This document shows positions 50,511 through 59,299 of a stretch of 64,000 bases of DNA, in pieces. The stretch is taken from assembly GCA_016722945.1 (NCBI GenBank), contig JAEQMT010000038.1, positions 558,001-622,000 on the forward strand. Reading direction: 5' to 3'. The notes under the pieces are model-generated. The model had not been told where the DNA came from and did not search any database. It was given only the letters and a program-made list of their open reading frames with translations. Position 1 is the stretch's first letter; every line of letters starts with the position of its first letter. The position numbers were made by a program, and so were the translations under genes. Source of the DNA: Desulfofustis sp. PB-SRB1 (GTDB lineage Bacteria; Desulfobacterota; Desulfobulbia; Desulfobulbales; Desulfocapsaceae).

Positions 50511-52064
50511 ATGGTTGACGAATTCTCGCTTACCGGAGATGAATTCTCGCATATCTGTGAGGCGGTCACTTCGTTTCAAACCATTCGTGATATGGACAAG
50601 ATGCTTGTTGCCATCAGCGATAAACTGCGTGCGCTTATTGCCGTCGAAGGTGTTTCCATTGCCTTGCACGATCCAGCGAATAAGGAGTTCTACTTCATCT
50701 ACACGATAGAAGAAGGCGGGGGAGAGCATGCCCCGCGGGAACCTCTGAGATTTCCAGACAGCCACGGCGTCGCCGGCTGGGTCATGAGTTCCATGCAGCC
50801 AGTCACGATCAACGATGTTTCGGAAGACAACCGGTATTTTGGCGGACTCCCAGGGAAGCACGATTTCATTACCAAATCGATGATTTGCCTCCCACTAAAG
50901 ACGCGCAGAGGGTTTATCGGCGTTTTGTATGCTCTCAACAAACTTGACGGCAACTTTACGCCACGCGAACAGAAGATCTTTGAAATCGTCAGCGGTACTA
51001 TTGCCGTGTCCATCGAAAATGGGTTGCTCTACGACGAGCTCACCAATAACGTCCGGCGACTCAAGGAAGAGCGGCGGTTGCTGCTGTCTCAAGTCCGTTC
51101 CAAAAGCAGCTTCACGTCGATTATCGGTTCTTCGCCGCCCATGCGTCAGATGTTTGATTTAATTGAAAAAGTAATCGACACTTCAACCACGATTCTGATC
51201 CAGGGTGAAACAGGTACCGGCAAGGAACTCATTGCCAAAGTCATTCACTATAACGGGCCCTTAAAGAATAAACCCTTTGTCGCCGAAAATTGCGGAGCCC
51301 TGCCGGAAACCTTGCTGGAAAGTGAACTGTTTGGCTATGTCAGAGGCGCCTTTACCGGTGCCCATGGAACAAAGAAAGGACTGTTCGAGATAGCCGACGG
51401 CGGTACCATATTTCTTGATGAAATTAGTGAAATGCCGCCTGCCATGCAGGTGAAGTTGCTCAGAGTATTACAGGAAGGGCAGTTTCGCCCGCTTGGTGCG
51501 ACCCGCACTGTTGACGTGAATGTTCGAATAATTGCATCGACAAACCGAGACCTCAGCGAGGAAGTCACCCTTGGCAGGTTCCGCGAGGACCTCTATTACC
51601 GGATCAACGTGCTGAAAATCACCCCACCGCCGCTCAGGAAACGCAAAGAAGACATTTTGCCCCTTGCCAATCACTTTCTTGAGAAATACGCCACCAAACA
51701 CAATAGGCCCGTCCCCATCCTCACTCCGCTCACCCTTGATCTGCTCATGGAATTTGATTGGCCGGGAAACATCCGCCAGCTGGAAAACGAAATGGAGCGA
51801 GCCGTCACCGTCGCCGGCGGCAGCCGGACTCTTTATCCTGATTTCCTCTCGGAAAAACTCAGACAAACACGCCAGGGCGAGGCCGAACGGAACATGCCAA
51901 GGCAGAGCACGTTAAAAGGTGCGGTAGGTCGGCTGGAAGCACGCATGATTCGCGAGGCACTGGGCAGGCATGGTGGCAATCGATCGCGTGTTGCCAAGGA
52001 GTTGGGCATCTCACGCCAGGGGTTGCTTAATAAAATCGCCGCTTATGGGCTTGCCGCCAAGTAA
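50511..52064 (+). CDS. Sigma-54-dependent transcriptional activator with GAF domain
   Basis: 517 residues. An N-terminal GAF sensor domain (about residues 10-170; DMDKMLVAISDKLRALIAVEGVSIALHDP) is followed by the AAA+ domain: Walker A GETGTGKELIAKVIH, the sigma-54-contacting GAFTGA loop (GYVRGAFTGAHG), Walker B GGTIFLDEISEMPP and the R-finger region. A C-terminal Fis-type helix-turn-helix (NRSRVAKELGISRQGLLNKIA) completes it. GAF sensing suggests control by a small ligand. No receiver domain. A TTG start at 50445 would add 22 residues. Lies upstream of the CHASE2 cyclase, possibly the regulated partner. Confidence 0.93.
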   Translation: MVDEFSLTGDEFSHICEAVTSFQTIRDMDKMLVAISDKLRALIAVEGVSIALHDPANKEFYFIYTIEEGGGEHAPREPLRFPDSHGVAGWVMSSMQPVTINDVSEDNRYFGGLPGKHDFITKSMICLPLKTRRGFIGVLYALNKLDGNFTPREQKIFEIVSGTIAVSIENGLLYDELTNNVRRLKEERRLLLSQVRSKSSFTSIIGSSPPMRQMFDLIEKVIDTSTTILIQGETGTGKELIAKVIHYNGPLKNKPFVAENCGALPETLLESELFGYVRGAFTGAHGTKKGLFEIADGGTIFLDEISEMPPAMQVKLLRVLQEGQFRPLGATRTVDVNVRIIASTNRDLSEEVTLGRFREDLYYRINVLKITPPPLRKRKEDILPLANHFLEKYATKHNRPVPILTPLTLDLLMEFDWPGNIRQLENEMERAVTVAGGSRTLYPDFLSEKLRQTRQGEAERNMPRQSTLKGAVGRLEARMIREALGRHGGNRSRVAKELGISRQGLLNKIAAYGLAAK

Positions 52065-52228
52065 CGATTACTACACTTTTCTATACGATTGCCGTCATGA
52101 CCACACACCAGCAGGTGCCGGATGACTGAAATGAGTGGTGTGATGGTGATCGTATCGCGGCGCAATACTTTGCTCGACACTGGTGGTGCAGCGTCTTTTT
52201 CGTTTTGGTGTATTGATCGAGAGTCGCC

Positions 52229-54487
52229 ATGAACCGGCTTGTTCACGCCTTGATCGCGAGTCTGGTCATTTCATTGCTCGGCATCGGCTTCTATCTCACC
52301 CCCTCAGGCCATCGGCTCGAAGAATCTATCAGCCTCAGGGTCCTCTACAAGCTCCGTGGTCCCCGGCCACACCCGAACCGGGCGGTAATCGTCAACATTG
52401 ATGGTCACCGCTACCTCGAATCTCCCATACCCGATAATGTACGCGGCCATTACGCCGATTGGCCGCGCACCGTTTACGCCGAGTTGATAGCCCGGTTGAC
52501 GGCCTGCGGGGCGCGGGTGATCGCCTTTGATATCCATTTCAAACGCCCCAAAAGAACAGAAGATGACGCTGCTTTTGCCGCGGCAATCAAGAAGGCGGGC
52601 AATGTCGTTCTGGCTGAGGCTCTGGAGTGCACCACCGTGCCAGTTGAGCCTAACGCGACGGTGAACGGGGTAGACGTATGCACTCGGGTACCGCCGTTTG
52701 CCGCCTTCGGCGCCGCCGCCCTTGCCCATGCCCCCTTTCCTCTGCCCGCAAAGCCGGTGCGGTTAGGTCATACGTGGCGCTTTAAATCATCATCGGGCGA
52801 TATACCAATGCTGCCCGCCCTGACATTTCAGGCCGCCGCTCTGAAGCACTACCCCGGCCTGCACCGACTCATCCGCCAAACTCTACCCGAGTATGATCTC
52901 ACTCTGCCATCGAACGAGACCGCCGTCATCAGCGATCCCGGCCTCGCGGAGGCCATGCGCATCCTGCGCACCATCTTTTCCCATCACCCCGGCCTCACCC
53001 ACGCTCTTTTAACCAGCCTGAATGAAACACCAGAGTCAAATCTACCGGCGGCCTCCACCACGGTGCCACATGCGTTGATTGATCTCTACACCGGGCAAGC
53101 GTACACCGGCATCGATTTTTACGGCCCGCCGGCATCGATACCGACCGTGGCGATAGACCGGATACTTGCGTTTTCGCCGACCGAGCTCAAAGCCTTCGCC
53201 CCGGTGGTACGCGATAAAGCGGTATTTGTAGGTTCGGCAACGAGAAACCGGTTCGACCAAAAAGACGGTTTTTATACCGTCTACAGCCAACCGGACGGGC
53301 TCGATATCAGCGGCGTTGAAGTCGCCGCCACGATCTACAACAACATATGGGAAACCCGCACCGTGCAGCCGGTGACGATGCGCACCGGTATTGTTCTCGT
53401 ATTATTAGCAGCCTTGTACGTCTGCCTGCTGAGCTATCACCTGCCGCCGCTTGCGGCGCTTCCAGCCTTGCTTGTTTCCACCATTATCGGCCTGATTGCT
53501 GCTCATTTCATGTTCACCGACAGCGGCACCTGGCCGCCCCTGTTCCTCCTTCTGTGCCTGATTCCGGCCGGCGGTTCGCTCATTGCAACGGTGGATACCT
53601 ACCAGCGCGTTCAGCGTGACAAAAAGCGAGTCAGCACCGCGCTTGGCTACTACCTGCCACAAAATGTCGTAGATGCCCTGTCCAAAGATCTCTCGTTTAT
53701 CAATACCGGTGACAAGGTGGTATATGCCACCTGCCTCATCACCGATGCCCATCGCTATACTACCCTTTCCGAGCAACTCCCGCCGGAGACCATGAGTCTG
53801 CTGATGAAGCAGTATTTTTCCCACATATTCAAAGCGGTAAAGCAATGCGACGGCATTGTCTGCAACGTGATCGGCGACTCCATGCTCGCCCTGTGGCCGG
53901 CTGCCGAGCCGCGCCAGGAACTGCGCGACAAGGCGTGCCGCGCATCATTTGCGGTGCTGGCCGCGGCGGCCCGTTTTAACGCCGCTCACCCGGCAACCCC
54001 GCTGCCCACCCGTATCGGCCTGCATGCCGGCACCATGCTGATCGGCAATATCGGCGCCGAGGATCATTTTGAATATGCTCCCATCGGCGATATCGTCAAT
54101 ACCACCTCGCGCATCGAATCACTCAACAAGACGCTTGGCACGTCCATTCTGACTTCAGCGGAAAACCTTGCCGGGGTAAGGGCGCTGCGATCCCGTAAAA
54201 TGGGCCGGTTTTTGCTCAGCGGCAAGGCTCAGCCGGTTACGGTCTATGAACTGATAGGTGACGAAGCGGTTTCACCCGAGCGTGAAACCGTCCTGGACAC
54301 CTATTTTCCGGAGGCACTCAGATTGTTTGAGAAGCGGCAGTGGGCCCAGGCGATCGCGGCATTTGAACACTGCTTATCGCTGGTACCAGATGATGGGCCG
54401 GCGCGCTTTTACCTGCACCAGTGCCAGGCGCTTGCCGCCGACCAGCCGAAAAAGGATTGGGACGCGGTGATAGCGCTTGAAAAATAA
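52229..54487 (+). CDS. CHASE2-domain adenylate/guanylate cyclase
   Basis: 752 residues. Residues 1-20 are a membrane anchor, then a periplasmic CHASE2 sensor domain (about 30-370; GPRPHPNRAVIVNIDGHRY, ARLTACGARVIAFDIHFKRPKRTEDD). Three hydrophobic segments follow (about 375-450), then a class III cyclase domain (about 490-660) with the catalytic Asp pair region in ITDAHRYTTLSE and NVIGDSMLALWP, and GDIVNTTSRIESLNK. A short TPR-like C-terminus ends the protein. It should convert ATP to cAMP (or GTP to cGMP) in response to a periplasmic signal. Confidence 0.93.
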   Translation: MNRLVHALIASLVISLLGIGFYLTPSGHRLEESISLRVLYKLRGPRPHPNRAVIVNIDGHRYLESPIPDNVRGHYADWPRTVYAELIARLTACGARVIAFDIHFKRPKRTEDDAAFAAAIKKAGNVVLAEALECTTVPVEPNATVNGVDVCTRVPPFAAFGAAALAHAPFPLPAKPVRLGHTWRFKSSSGDIPMLPALTFQAAALKHYPGLHRLIRQTLPEYDLTLPSNETAVISDPGLAEAMRILRTIFSHHPGLTHALLTSLNETPESNLPAASTTVPHALIDLYTGQAYTGIDFYGPPASIPTVAIDRILAFSPTELKAFAPVVRDKAVFVGSATRNRFDQKDGFYTVYSQPDGLDISGVEVAATIYNNIWETRTVQPVTMRTGIVLVLLAALYVCLLSYHLPPLAALPALLVSTIIGLIAAHFMFTDSGTWPPLFLLLCLIPAGGSLIATVDTYQRVQRDKKRVSTALGYYLPQNVVDALSKDLSFINTGDKVVYATCLITDAHRYTTLSEQLPPETMSLLMKQYFSHIFKAVKQCDGIVCNVIGDSMLALWPAAEPRQELRDKACRASFAVLAAAARFNAAHPATPLPTRIGLHAGTMLIGNIGAEDHFEYAPIGDIVNTTSRIESLNKTLGTSILTSAENLAGVRALRSRKMGRFLLSGKAQPVTVYELIGDEAVSPERETVLDTYFPEALRLFEKRQWAQAIAAFEHCLSLVPDDGPARFYLHQCQALAADQPKKDWDAVIALEK

Positions 54488-54684
54488 ATACCTGTAACCG
54501 CAAGGGTGTAATCGCTTTGCCCGGGATGGGTATGTGAGCCTGGCAGAGCCCGTTTATCACAAGATCAAGCGGGGCGGCGAAGCAAGGTGCTCGCACTCCG
54601 CGCCCCGCCCAGTTACAAAAAATGTGTGAAAAAACGTTTTAAAGCATCAGCACGTGGCAAAAAAAGCTATGCCCATCAAAATTA

Positions 54685-54906
54685 TCAGCACCGATACCAG
54701 TTGCCACCAACACAGCACCATTGCGGGTTTGATCGTAAAATGGTCACCCGTGGAAGCACGGTTGCCTTGGTAATCTCTCTTCCCTGCAACTCTTTGCCGA
54801 GTTCCTCCGGGGACAGTGGTTCTACCTGATCACCGCTTGCATTAAGGACTTCCCATTCCCCATGGTCGCTAACTCCGAGCAAAAATGCATACTCACCTTT
54901 TTTCAT
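54685..54906 (-). CDS. Small soluble protein of unknown function
   Basis: 73 residues, MKKGEYAFLLGVSDHGEWEV onward, with a C-terminal Cys-Cys/Cys pair (WCCVGGNWYRC). AAGGAGA lies close to the ATG. No membrane segment or signal. It lies between the convergent cyclase and barrel genes, so may be linked to neither. The family is not recognised. Confidence 0.6.
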   Translation of the reverse strand: MKKGEYAFLLGVSDHGEWEVLNASGDQVEPLSPEELGKELQGREITKATVLPRVTILRSNPQWCCVGGNWYRC

Positions 54907-54988
54907 TGTAATTTCTCCTTATTCTTTGGTTGTTGTTTACATCCAGATGGCGCGGCCCTGCGCCCGCCCTCCGAGGCCGACTCATATC

Positions 54989-57900
54989 CTAAAACGAGAC
55001 CGATAACCGGGCGATAATCTGCTGCTCCGGCACGATACCCGGATGCTTCGGGTAGGTACCCTGATAGCGAAAGGACTCATCAAAGAGGTTACGCGCCTCC
55101 AGGCTGATAATGCCGTAGCGTTTCGGCAACCGGTAACTCACAGAGCAGTCCACCACCCAGAACTGATCACTGCCCGCGTACACCTGATCAGAAGGGTTTA
55201 TGAAATCACCATCTTGATCGATATAGTGAGCGCTGATCCCGGTGCTGATCCCCGTCGGATGGAAATAATTGATCCGCGGACTGAGCCGATGGGTGCGCAC
55301 CCGCTCAATTCCCTGCGGTCCACTATACTGGTCATGGGAGAAATTCTCGTAATAATACTCTACCCCGAGCGACCAACGATTGCCGGGCGTCCAGTAGAGG
55401 TAGGCGGAACCGACATCTTCTTGCCACTCATCCTCGACATTCCGTGGTGTTCCTTGTAGGAGGTCGGTGAACGGAACGTCGAGATCACGACGAAAGAAGC
55501 TGATCCCGCCGAAAACATCACCGCTGATCCGCTGATCCAGTCCGACCCCGTACGTCCACGCGGTGGAGGCTGGAAAATCATCGAACAACTGGTTGAAGCC
55601 GGCAACCGCGGTGGGCTCGATGGTCTGCCCATACAACAAATTTTTGAATACGGTACGAAACACCGCCCCGCGCACCACCGTCCCCTCGGTTGGTTCCCAG
55701 ACAAGGCCGAACTTCGGGTTGAGGTTGTTCCGATCTTGGGCGGGCGCATCGAGCCGGTCGCCGCTCAGGCCCACCGTTGCCGACAAACTCTTATGCAGAT
55801 CGATGGTTGCATAACCATAGAGAGTGGCATGCTCGGTGGAGGTATCGCGGGTAAAGCTGTCCGTAAAAAGTCCGCTGTAGGTATACGACGTGGTTTGATC
55901 TAAATTGAGATAGCCCGCCCCACCCTGAAACGACCAGCCGGCGCCCTGATGGAGGTAGCCGATTTCGGTCATCACACTATCGGTATCCGCGTCAATTCTG
56001 ATATAGCTATTGCGAAATGAACTGAAAATATTTTTATTCGAATCGTCTTCGTTGCCAATAATCGCCGTGCCGATGATCGTGCTGCCCGGCCTGAGGTCGT
56101 GCCGGATGCCGATACGCGCCGTCTTCCGTTCCTCGGTTTTGCGCCGCTCACGACTGAAATCATCCGGGTCGAAGAAGAAGAGCAAATCGCCATGATCGGC
56201 GTCCTGGTAGCGCAGTTCGGCAAGCACGCTGGTCTGGGGCGAGAGCATGGTCTGCACATAGGCGTTTAAGATGTTGCTGGTCTGATCGTTGTTTTCCCGC
56301 ACCCCGTCGGTTTGATAATAGAACTGCCCGAGACTGTAGGACCATCGGTTTTGTACCCCCGAAACGATTATCTCGTCGCCCAGGGTATCATTGCCGCCGA
56401 CCACGCCGCTGGCCCGAAGAGCAACGCGGTTACGCAGGAACAACGGGTTATATTCGTTCAGTGAAGCGGTTTCGGGCCCAGAGTTTTCCAGGAAAAAAAG
56501 ATCCGCATCGGCTGATTGAGGCTGCACCGGGGTGGTATTGAGCGGCTGCAGCAATTGCGCCTGCAGAAGTTCACTGGCCCGGGCTATTTCCCGCCGTGGC
56601 TCATTGCGGTAGGCATCCGCCAGGAAGCGATGGGCGGAAAAGTTGGCCGGACTGGTCTGCACCGACTTCCACCCCTCCACCAATGCCAGTCGCTCAAAAC
56701 CGAGATCCTGATAGATGCGCGCCAATGCCGCGCCGCGCGCGGCCAGGTCATCATCGAGCATGAACCGGGAACGATAGACGGCCCGGTTGTCGTTTAAGGC
56801 GATGGACTGCTGAATATCGTGAAGTGCTTCCACCGGGCGGTTGATCGTTTGTTTGCGAATCGCATCGTAGAACCACGGGGTCGGGTCCTGGGGATCGAGT
56901 TCTTTGGCGATACTGTATTGGCGCCGGGCCCGGGCGTCGCGTTTTTCGTCAAAATAGGCCTTGCCGAGATAACTGCGCAACAGGCTATCGTCAGGATCAA
57001 GGGCCACGCTGATCTCGATATCTGCTCTTCCCGCCGCCAGATCACCCTGCCGGATGCGCGTCAGGCCCTGGCCGAGGCGGGCGAGCGGCAGGGCGGAATC
57101 GATGCTGATGGCGCGCGCAAACGATTGGGCGGCGTCTTTCAGATCGATCCGATGCAACTGGGCGAAGCCGAATATCGTCCACGCCAGAGCGTTCTCAGGC
57201 ACAATGGCTACCGCCGCCTGGGCGGCGGCGACGGCGCCGTCAAGATCTCCCGATGCCAGCAGCAGTTCGGCGAGCCTGGCCAGAATAAGCCCATTGTCCG
57301 GCTCCGCGTCGCTGCCGCGCCTGACAGCTGCAAGCGCCCCGGTAAGATCAAAGCGTGCCTGCCGGGCATACGATTCGGCGAGCGCCGCCGGCACCGAGCG
57401 GGGATCGAGGGCGACGGCCTGGGCAGCCAATTGCATGGCCCGCTCTTTGTCGTTGGTGGCGGTGGCAATCACCGAAGCCAGGGCCAAGGCGTCGACGTTA
57501 TTAGGCTCGCCCCGCAGGACGAGCCCGATGTTCTGCTCGGCCTGGGATACAAGGCCGACACTGAGATCCGCGGCGGCCTGCGCAATCAGCTGCCGCCGCG
57601 GAGTCTTTGCCTCACCTGAAACCGGCGTTATGATGGCGGGAAAATAGAGCGTCCAATTGACCGCCTCGCGGTTGTGCACTACGGCAGATATGACCGGTGG
57701 GGCAGCGGCGGTGGCCACGCCGCTCTGGCCGCTTTCAAGACGAAGGGAGCCCTGCTTGTTAATGGTTTGTACAACTCCTTCAAAAACGCTGATTGTGGTG
57801 GACCGCTCGTCTACCTGAACGAAAAACTCGGTTCCCTCCACCATGCTGTTGACAAACGGTGTCTCAACCTCCAGCGAACGGGGCCGATGGCTGAAAATAT

Positions 57901-58243
57901 GCAGTATACCGTCAAGCAACCCCAGTACACCGTTCTTCTTTTCGGCAGAAGTCTGAAAGAGCAGGGTGCTATCCTGGCCAACCCGAACAACGGTATCGTT
58001 AGGAAGCACGACGGCAATACGGGAACGCTTCCCGACCCGTACCAGGTCGCCGGGACAGAAGACCGTCGCCAGGCTGACCTTGCGCCAGTCTGAAGATGAT
58101 GTCGCGCGCACCGTTGCCGCGCCTTCAAGAGAAACAAGCCAGCCCGCCGGCCGCGGACAGGAATCAGAACCGTGTGCCAACGAAATTGTCAAAATGACAG
58201 CAATGCCCCATATTAAGCCGGTTAGAGGAAAATTCGTCAACAT
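54989..58243 (-). CDS. FecR-TPR-outer-membrane beta-barrel fusion protein
   Basis: 1084 residues. A signal or anchor helix (LIWGIAVILTISLAHG) is followed by a FecR domain (about residues 40-210; FCPGDLVRVGKRSRIAVVLPNDTVVRVGQDSTLLFQ and VETPFVNSMVEGTEFFVQVDERSTTISVFEGVV). About residues 220-570 are TPR repeats (many ALD..SVPAALAESYARQ-like A/L-rich helices). The rest is a TonB-receptor-like beta-barrel rich in aromatic strands, ending in the outer-membrane-type F (ARLSVSF). The chosen ATG (58243) precedes the signal helix; a start 12 codons earlier is possible. Convergent with the CHASE2 cyclase. Confidence 0.85.
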   Translation of the reverse strand: MLTNFPLTGLIWGIAVILTISLAHGSDSCPRPAGWLVSLEGAATVRATSSSDWRKVSLATVFCPGDLVRVGKRSRIAVVLPNDTVVRVGQDSTLLFQTSAEKKNGVLGLLDGILHIFSHRPRSLEVETPFVNSMVEGTEFFVQVDERSTTISVFEGVVQTINKQGSLRLESGQSGVATAAAPPVISAVVHNREAVNWTLYFPAIITPVSGEAKTPRRQLIAQAAADLSVGLVSQAEQNIGLVLRGEPNNVDALALASVIATATNDKERAMQLAAQAVALDPRSVPAALAESYARQARFDLTGALAAVRRGSDAEPDNGLILARLAELLLASGDLDGAVAAAQAAVAIVPENALAWTIFGFAQLHRIDLKDAAQSFARAISIDSALPLARLGQGLTRIRQGDLAAGRADIEISVALDPDDSLLRSYLGKAYFDEKRDARARRQYSIAKELDPQDPTPWFYDAIRKQTINRPVEALHDIQQSIALNDNRAVYRSRFMLDDDLAARGAALARIYQDLGFERLALVEGWKSVQTSPANFSAHRFLADAYRNEPRREIARASELLQAQLLQPLNTTPVQPQSADADLFFLENSGPETASLNEYNPLFLRNRVALRASGVVGGNDTLGDEIIVSGVQNRWSYSLGQFYYQTDGVRENNDQTSNILNAYVQTMLSPQTSVLAELRYQDADHGDLLFFFDPDDFSRERRKTEERKTARIGIRHDLRPGSTIIGTAIIGNEDDSNKNIFSSFRNSYIRIDADTDSVMTEIGYLHQGAGWSFQGGAGYLNLDQTTSYTYSGLFTDSFTRDTSTEHATLYGYATIDLHKSLSATVGLSGDRLDAPAQDRNNLNPKFGLVWEPTEGTVVRGAVFRTVFKNLLYGQTIEPTAVAGFNQLFDDFPASTAWTYGVGLDQRISGDVFGGISFFRRDLDVPFTDLLQGTPRNVEDEWQEDVGSAYLYWTPGNRWSLGVEYYYENFSHDQYSGPQGIERVRTHRLSPRINYFHPTGISTGISAHYIDQDGDFINPSDQVYAGSDQFWVVDCSVSYRLPKRYGIISLEARNLFDESFRYQGTYPKHPGIVPEQQIIARLSVSF

Positions 58244-58669
58244 AGTGTACGATTCCCTGAGAATCCGCTCCTGCTGCAACGTTCTGGTATTTCGTTAACC
58301 AACAATTTTATCGCATCGTTACAACTTGGTGCTTTTTGCTAAGAAACAGTTTTCACCCCTCACTCCCGTAAGCTACTACGCTATTGTAATTGCTCAAGCA
58401 GTGCAATCTTTTTTTCATGTCCTGCCTTTTTTTACAACAGGCCAACAGGCAGCGCCGTCACCATCGGGAAGCACGTTCATGTCCTCCGCCTACAGAGGCG
58501 AATAGGGCCGCCATCCTGTATATATTTTTAACACCCGCGAAAAACCCATGCCGCCCCAACCAGTTCCTCTATCCAGATCACTCTCTTCTGATATTTCATT
58601 TTCAACCACTAAAGCTTGCTTCCAGACCCCGGAGAGCACCCCCCGGAACACATTTTGTGCTTCACTCTA
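58244..58669. other. Upstream region of the FecR-TPR-barrel gene
   Basis: About 430 bp holding the promoter of the minus-strand barrel gene; CAGGGAAT before 58243 is a weak ribosome binding site. I see no hairpin, repeat or RNA gene that I can defend. Short open frames here look spurious. Confidence 0.4.
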
Positions 58670-58807
58670 GGGAGCCGTGAATACTTAGAATTATCGTTCA
58701 ACACCAAGGCGTGAGAGAAATTATACCGCAGGCCGGGTTGATGCTCCGAGGATAAAATTTTTCGAACAACGCAGAGGCTGGACGAAAAGGCCACATTCCA
58801 AGGTTCC
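58670..58807 (+). repeat. Family B MITE-like element, copy B5
   Basis: About 138 bp. Left end GGGAGCCGTGAATACTTAGA, central CCGCAGGCCGGGTTGATG and GACGAAAAGGCC, right end CATTCCAAGGTTCC. Sequence is diverged from the other copies and no target duplication is seen. Confidence 0.7.
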
Positions 58808-59299
58808 TTATAGCCGTTGTTTCTGACAAAAATCTTACATGGCCCGCGGGTAGAGTGTAATTGATTGATATGTATAACGCGCAGGGGGCTGAATTTCTTC
58901 ACAGCTTCGTTTCCAGAAAGCTACAATGAACCCCGAAAATGAACCCACCCTGTTGTGCGGCAGAGAAGTATTTTTGGCACATGCACCGTTTTTGGTTATT
59001 TTTCATCCGCTCAGGTTCCTCCATACTGCAGCCTTTGTGGCGTCGAGCAACGGGATTTACTCATTCGCGGCGGTACCGCGCAATTTTTTCGCCGGGCGTA
59101 CGGATCATCACGATCAACGTGTATGGGCGGAAACATGGGGTCGCATCTTTATCTTTGACAAACCGGACAGTTTATTTGTTTTATAACCGGACAAATCTAT
59201 TTGTTGTCAAGCATTTGGGGTTTTCAATGCCGGGTGGCTGACCGGTGAAGCACGGCCCCGCTCGGTACCTTGCAGGTTCTAAAAACAGAACAGTGACCG
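58808..59299. other. Gene-free stretch with short repeat relics
   Basis: About 490 bp between B5 and the Na/Pi transporter gene. It contains GGATCATCACGATCAAC (59102-59118), also found at 63129-63145, and GTCGCATCTTTATCTTTGAC (59140-59159), also present near 61307. These look like short repeats or mobile-element relics. Open frames here are not supported. Confidence 0.5.

Noticed and set aside
58926-59241. Overlapping open frames of 67-100 codons in the 58.9-59.2 kb gap
   Set aside because: Three frames open at once through repeat relics with no ribosome binding site, which indicates chance.
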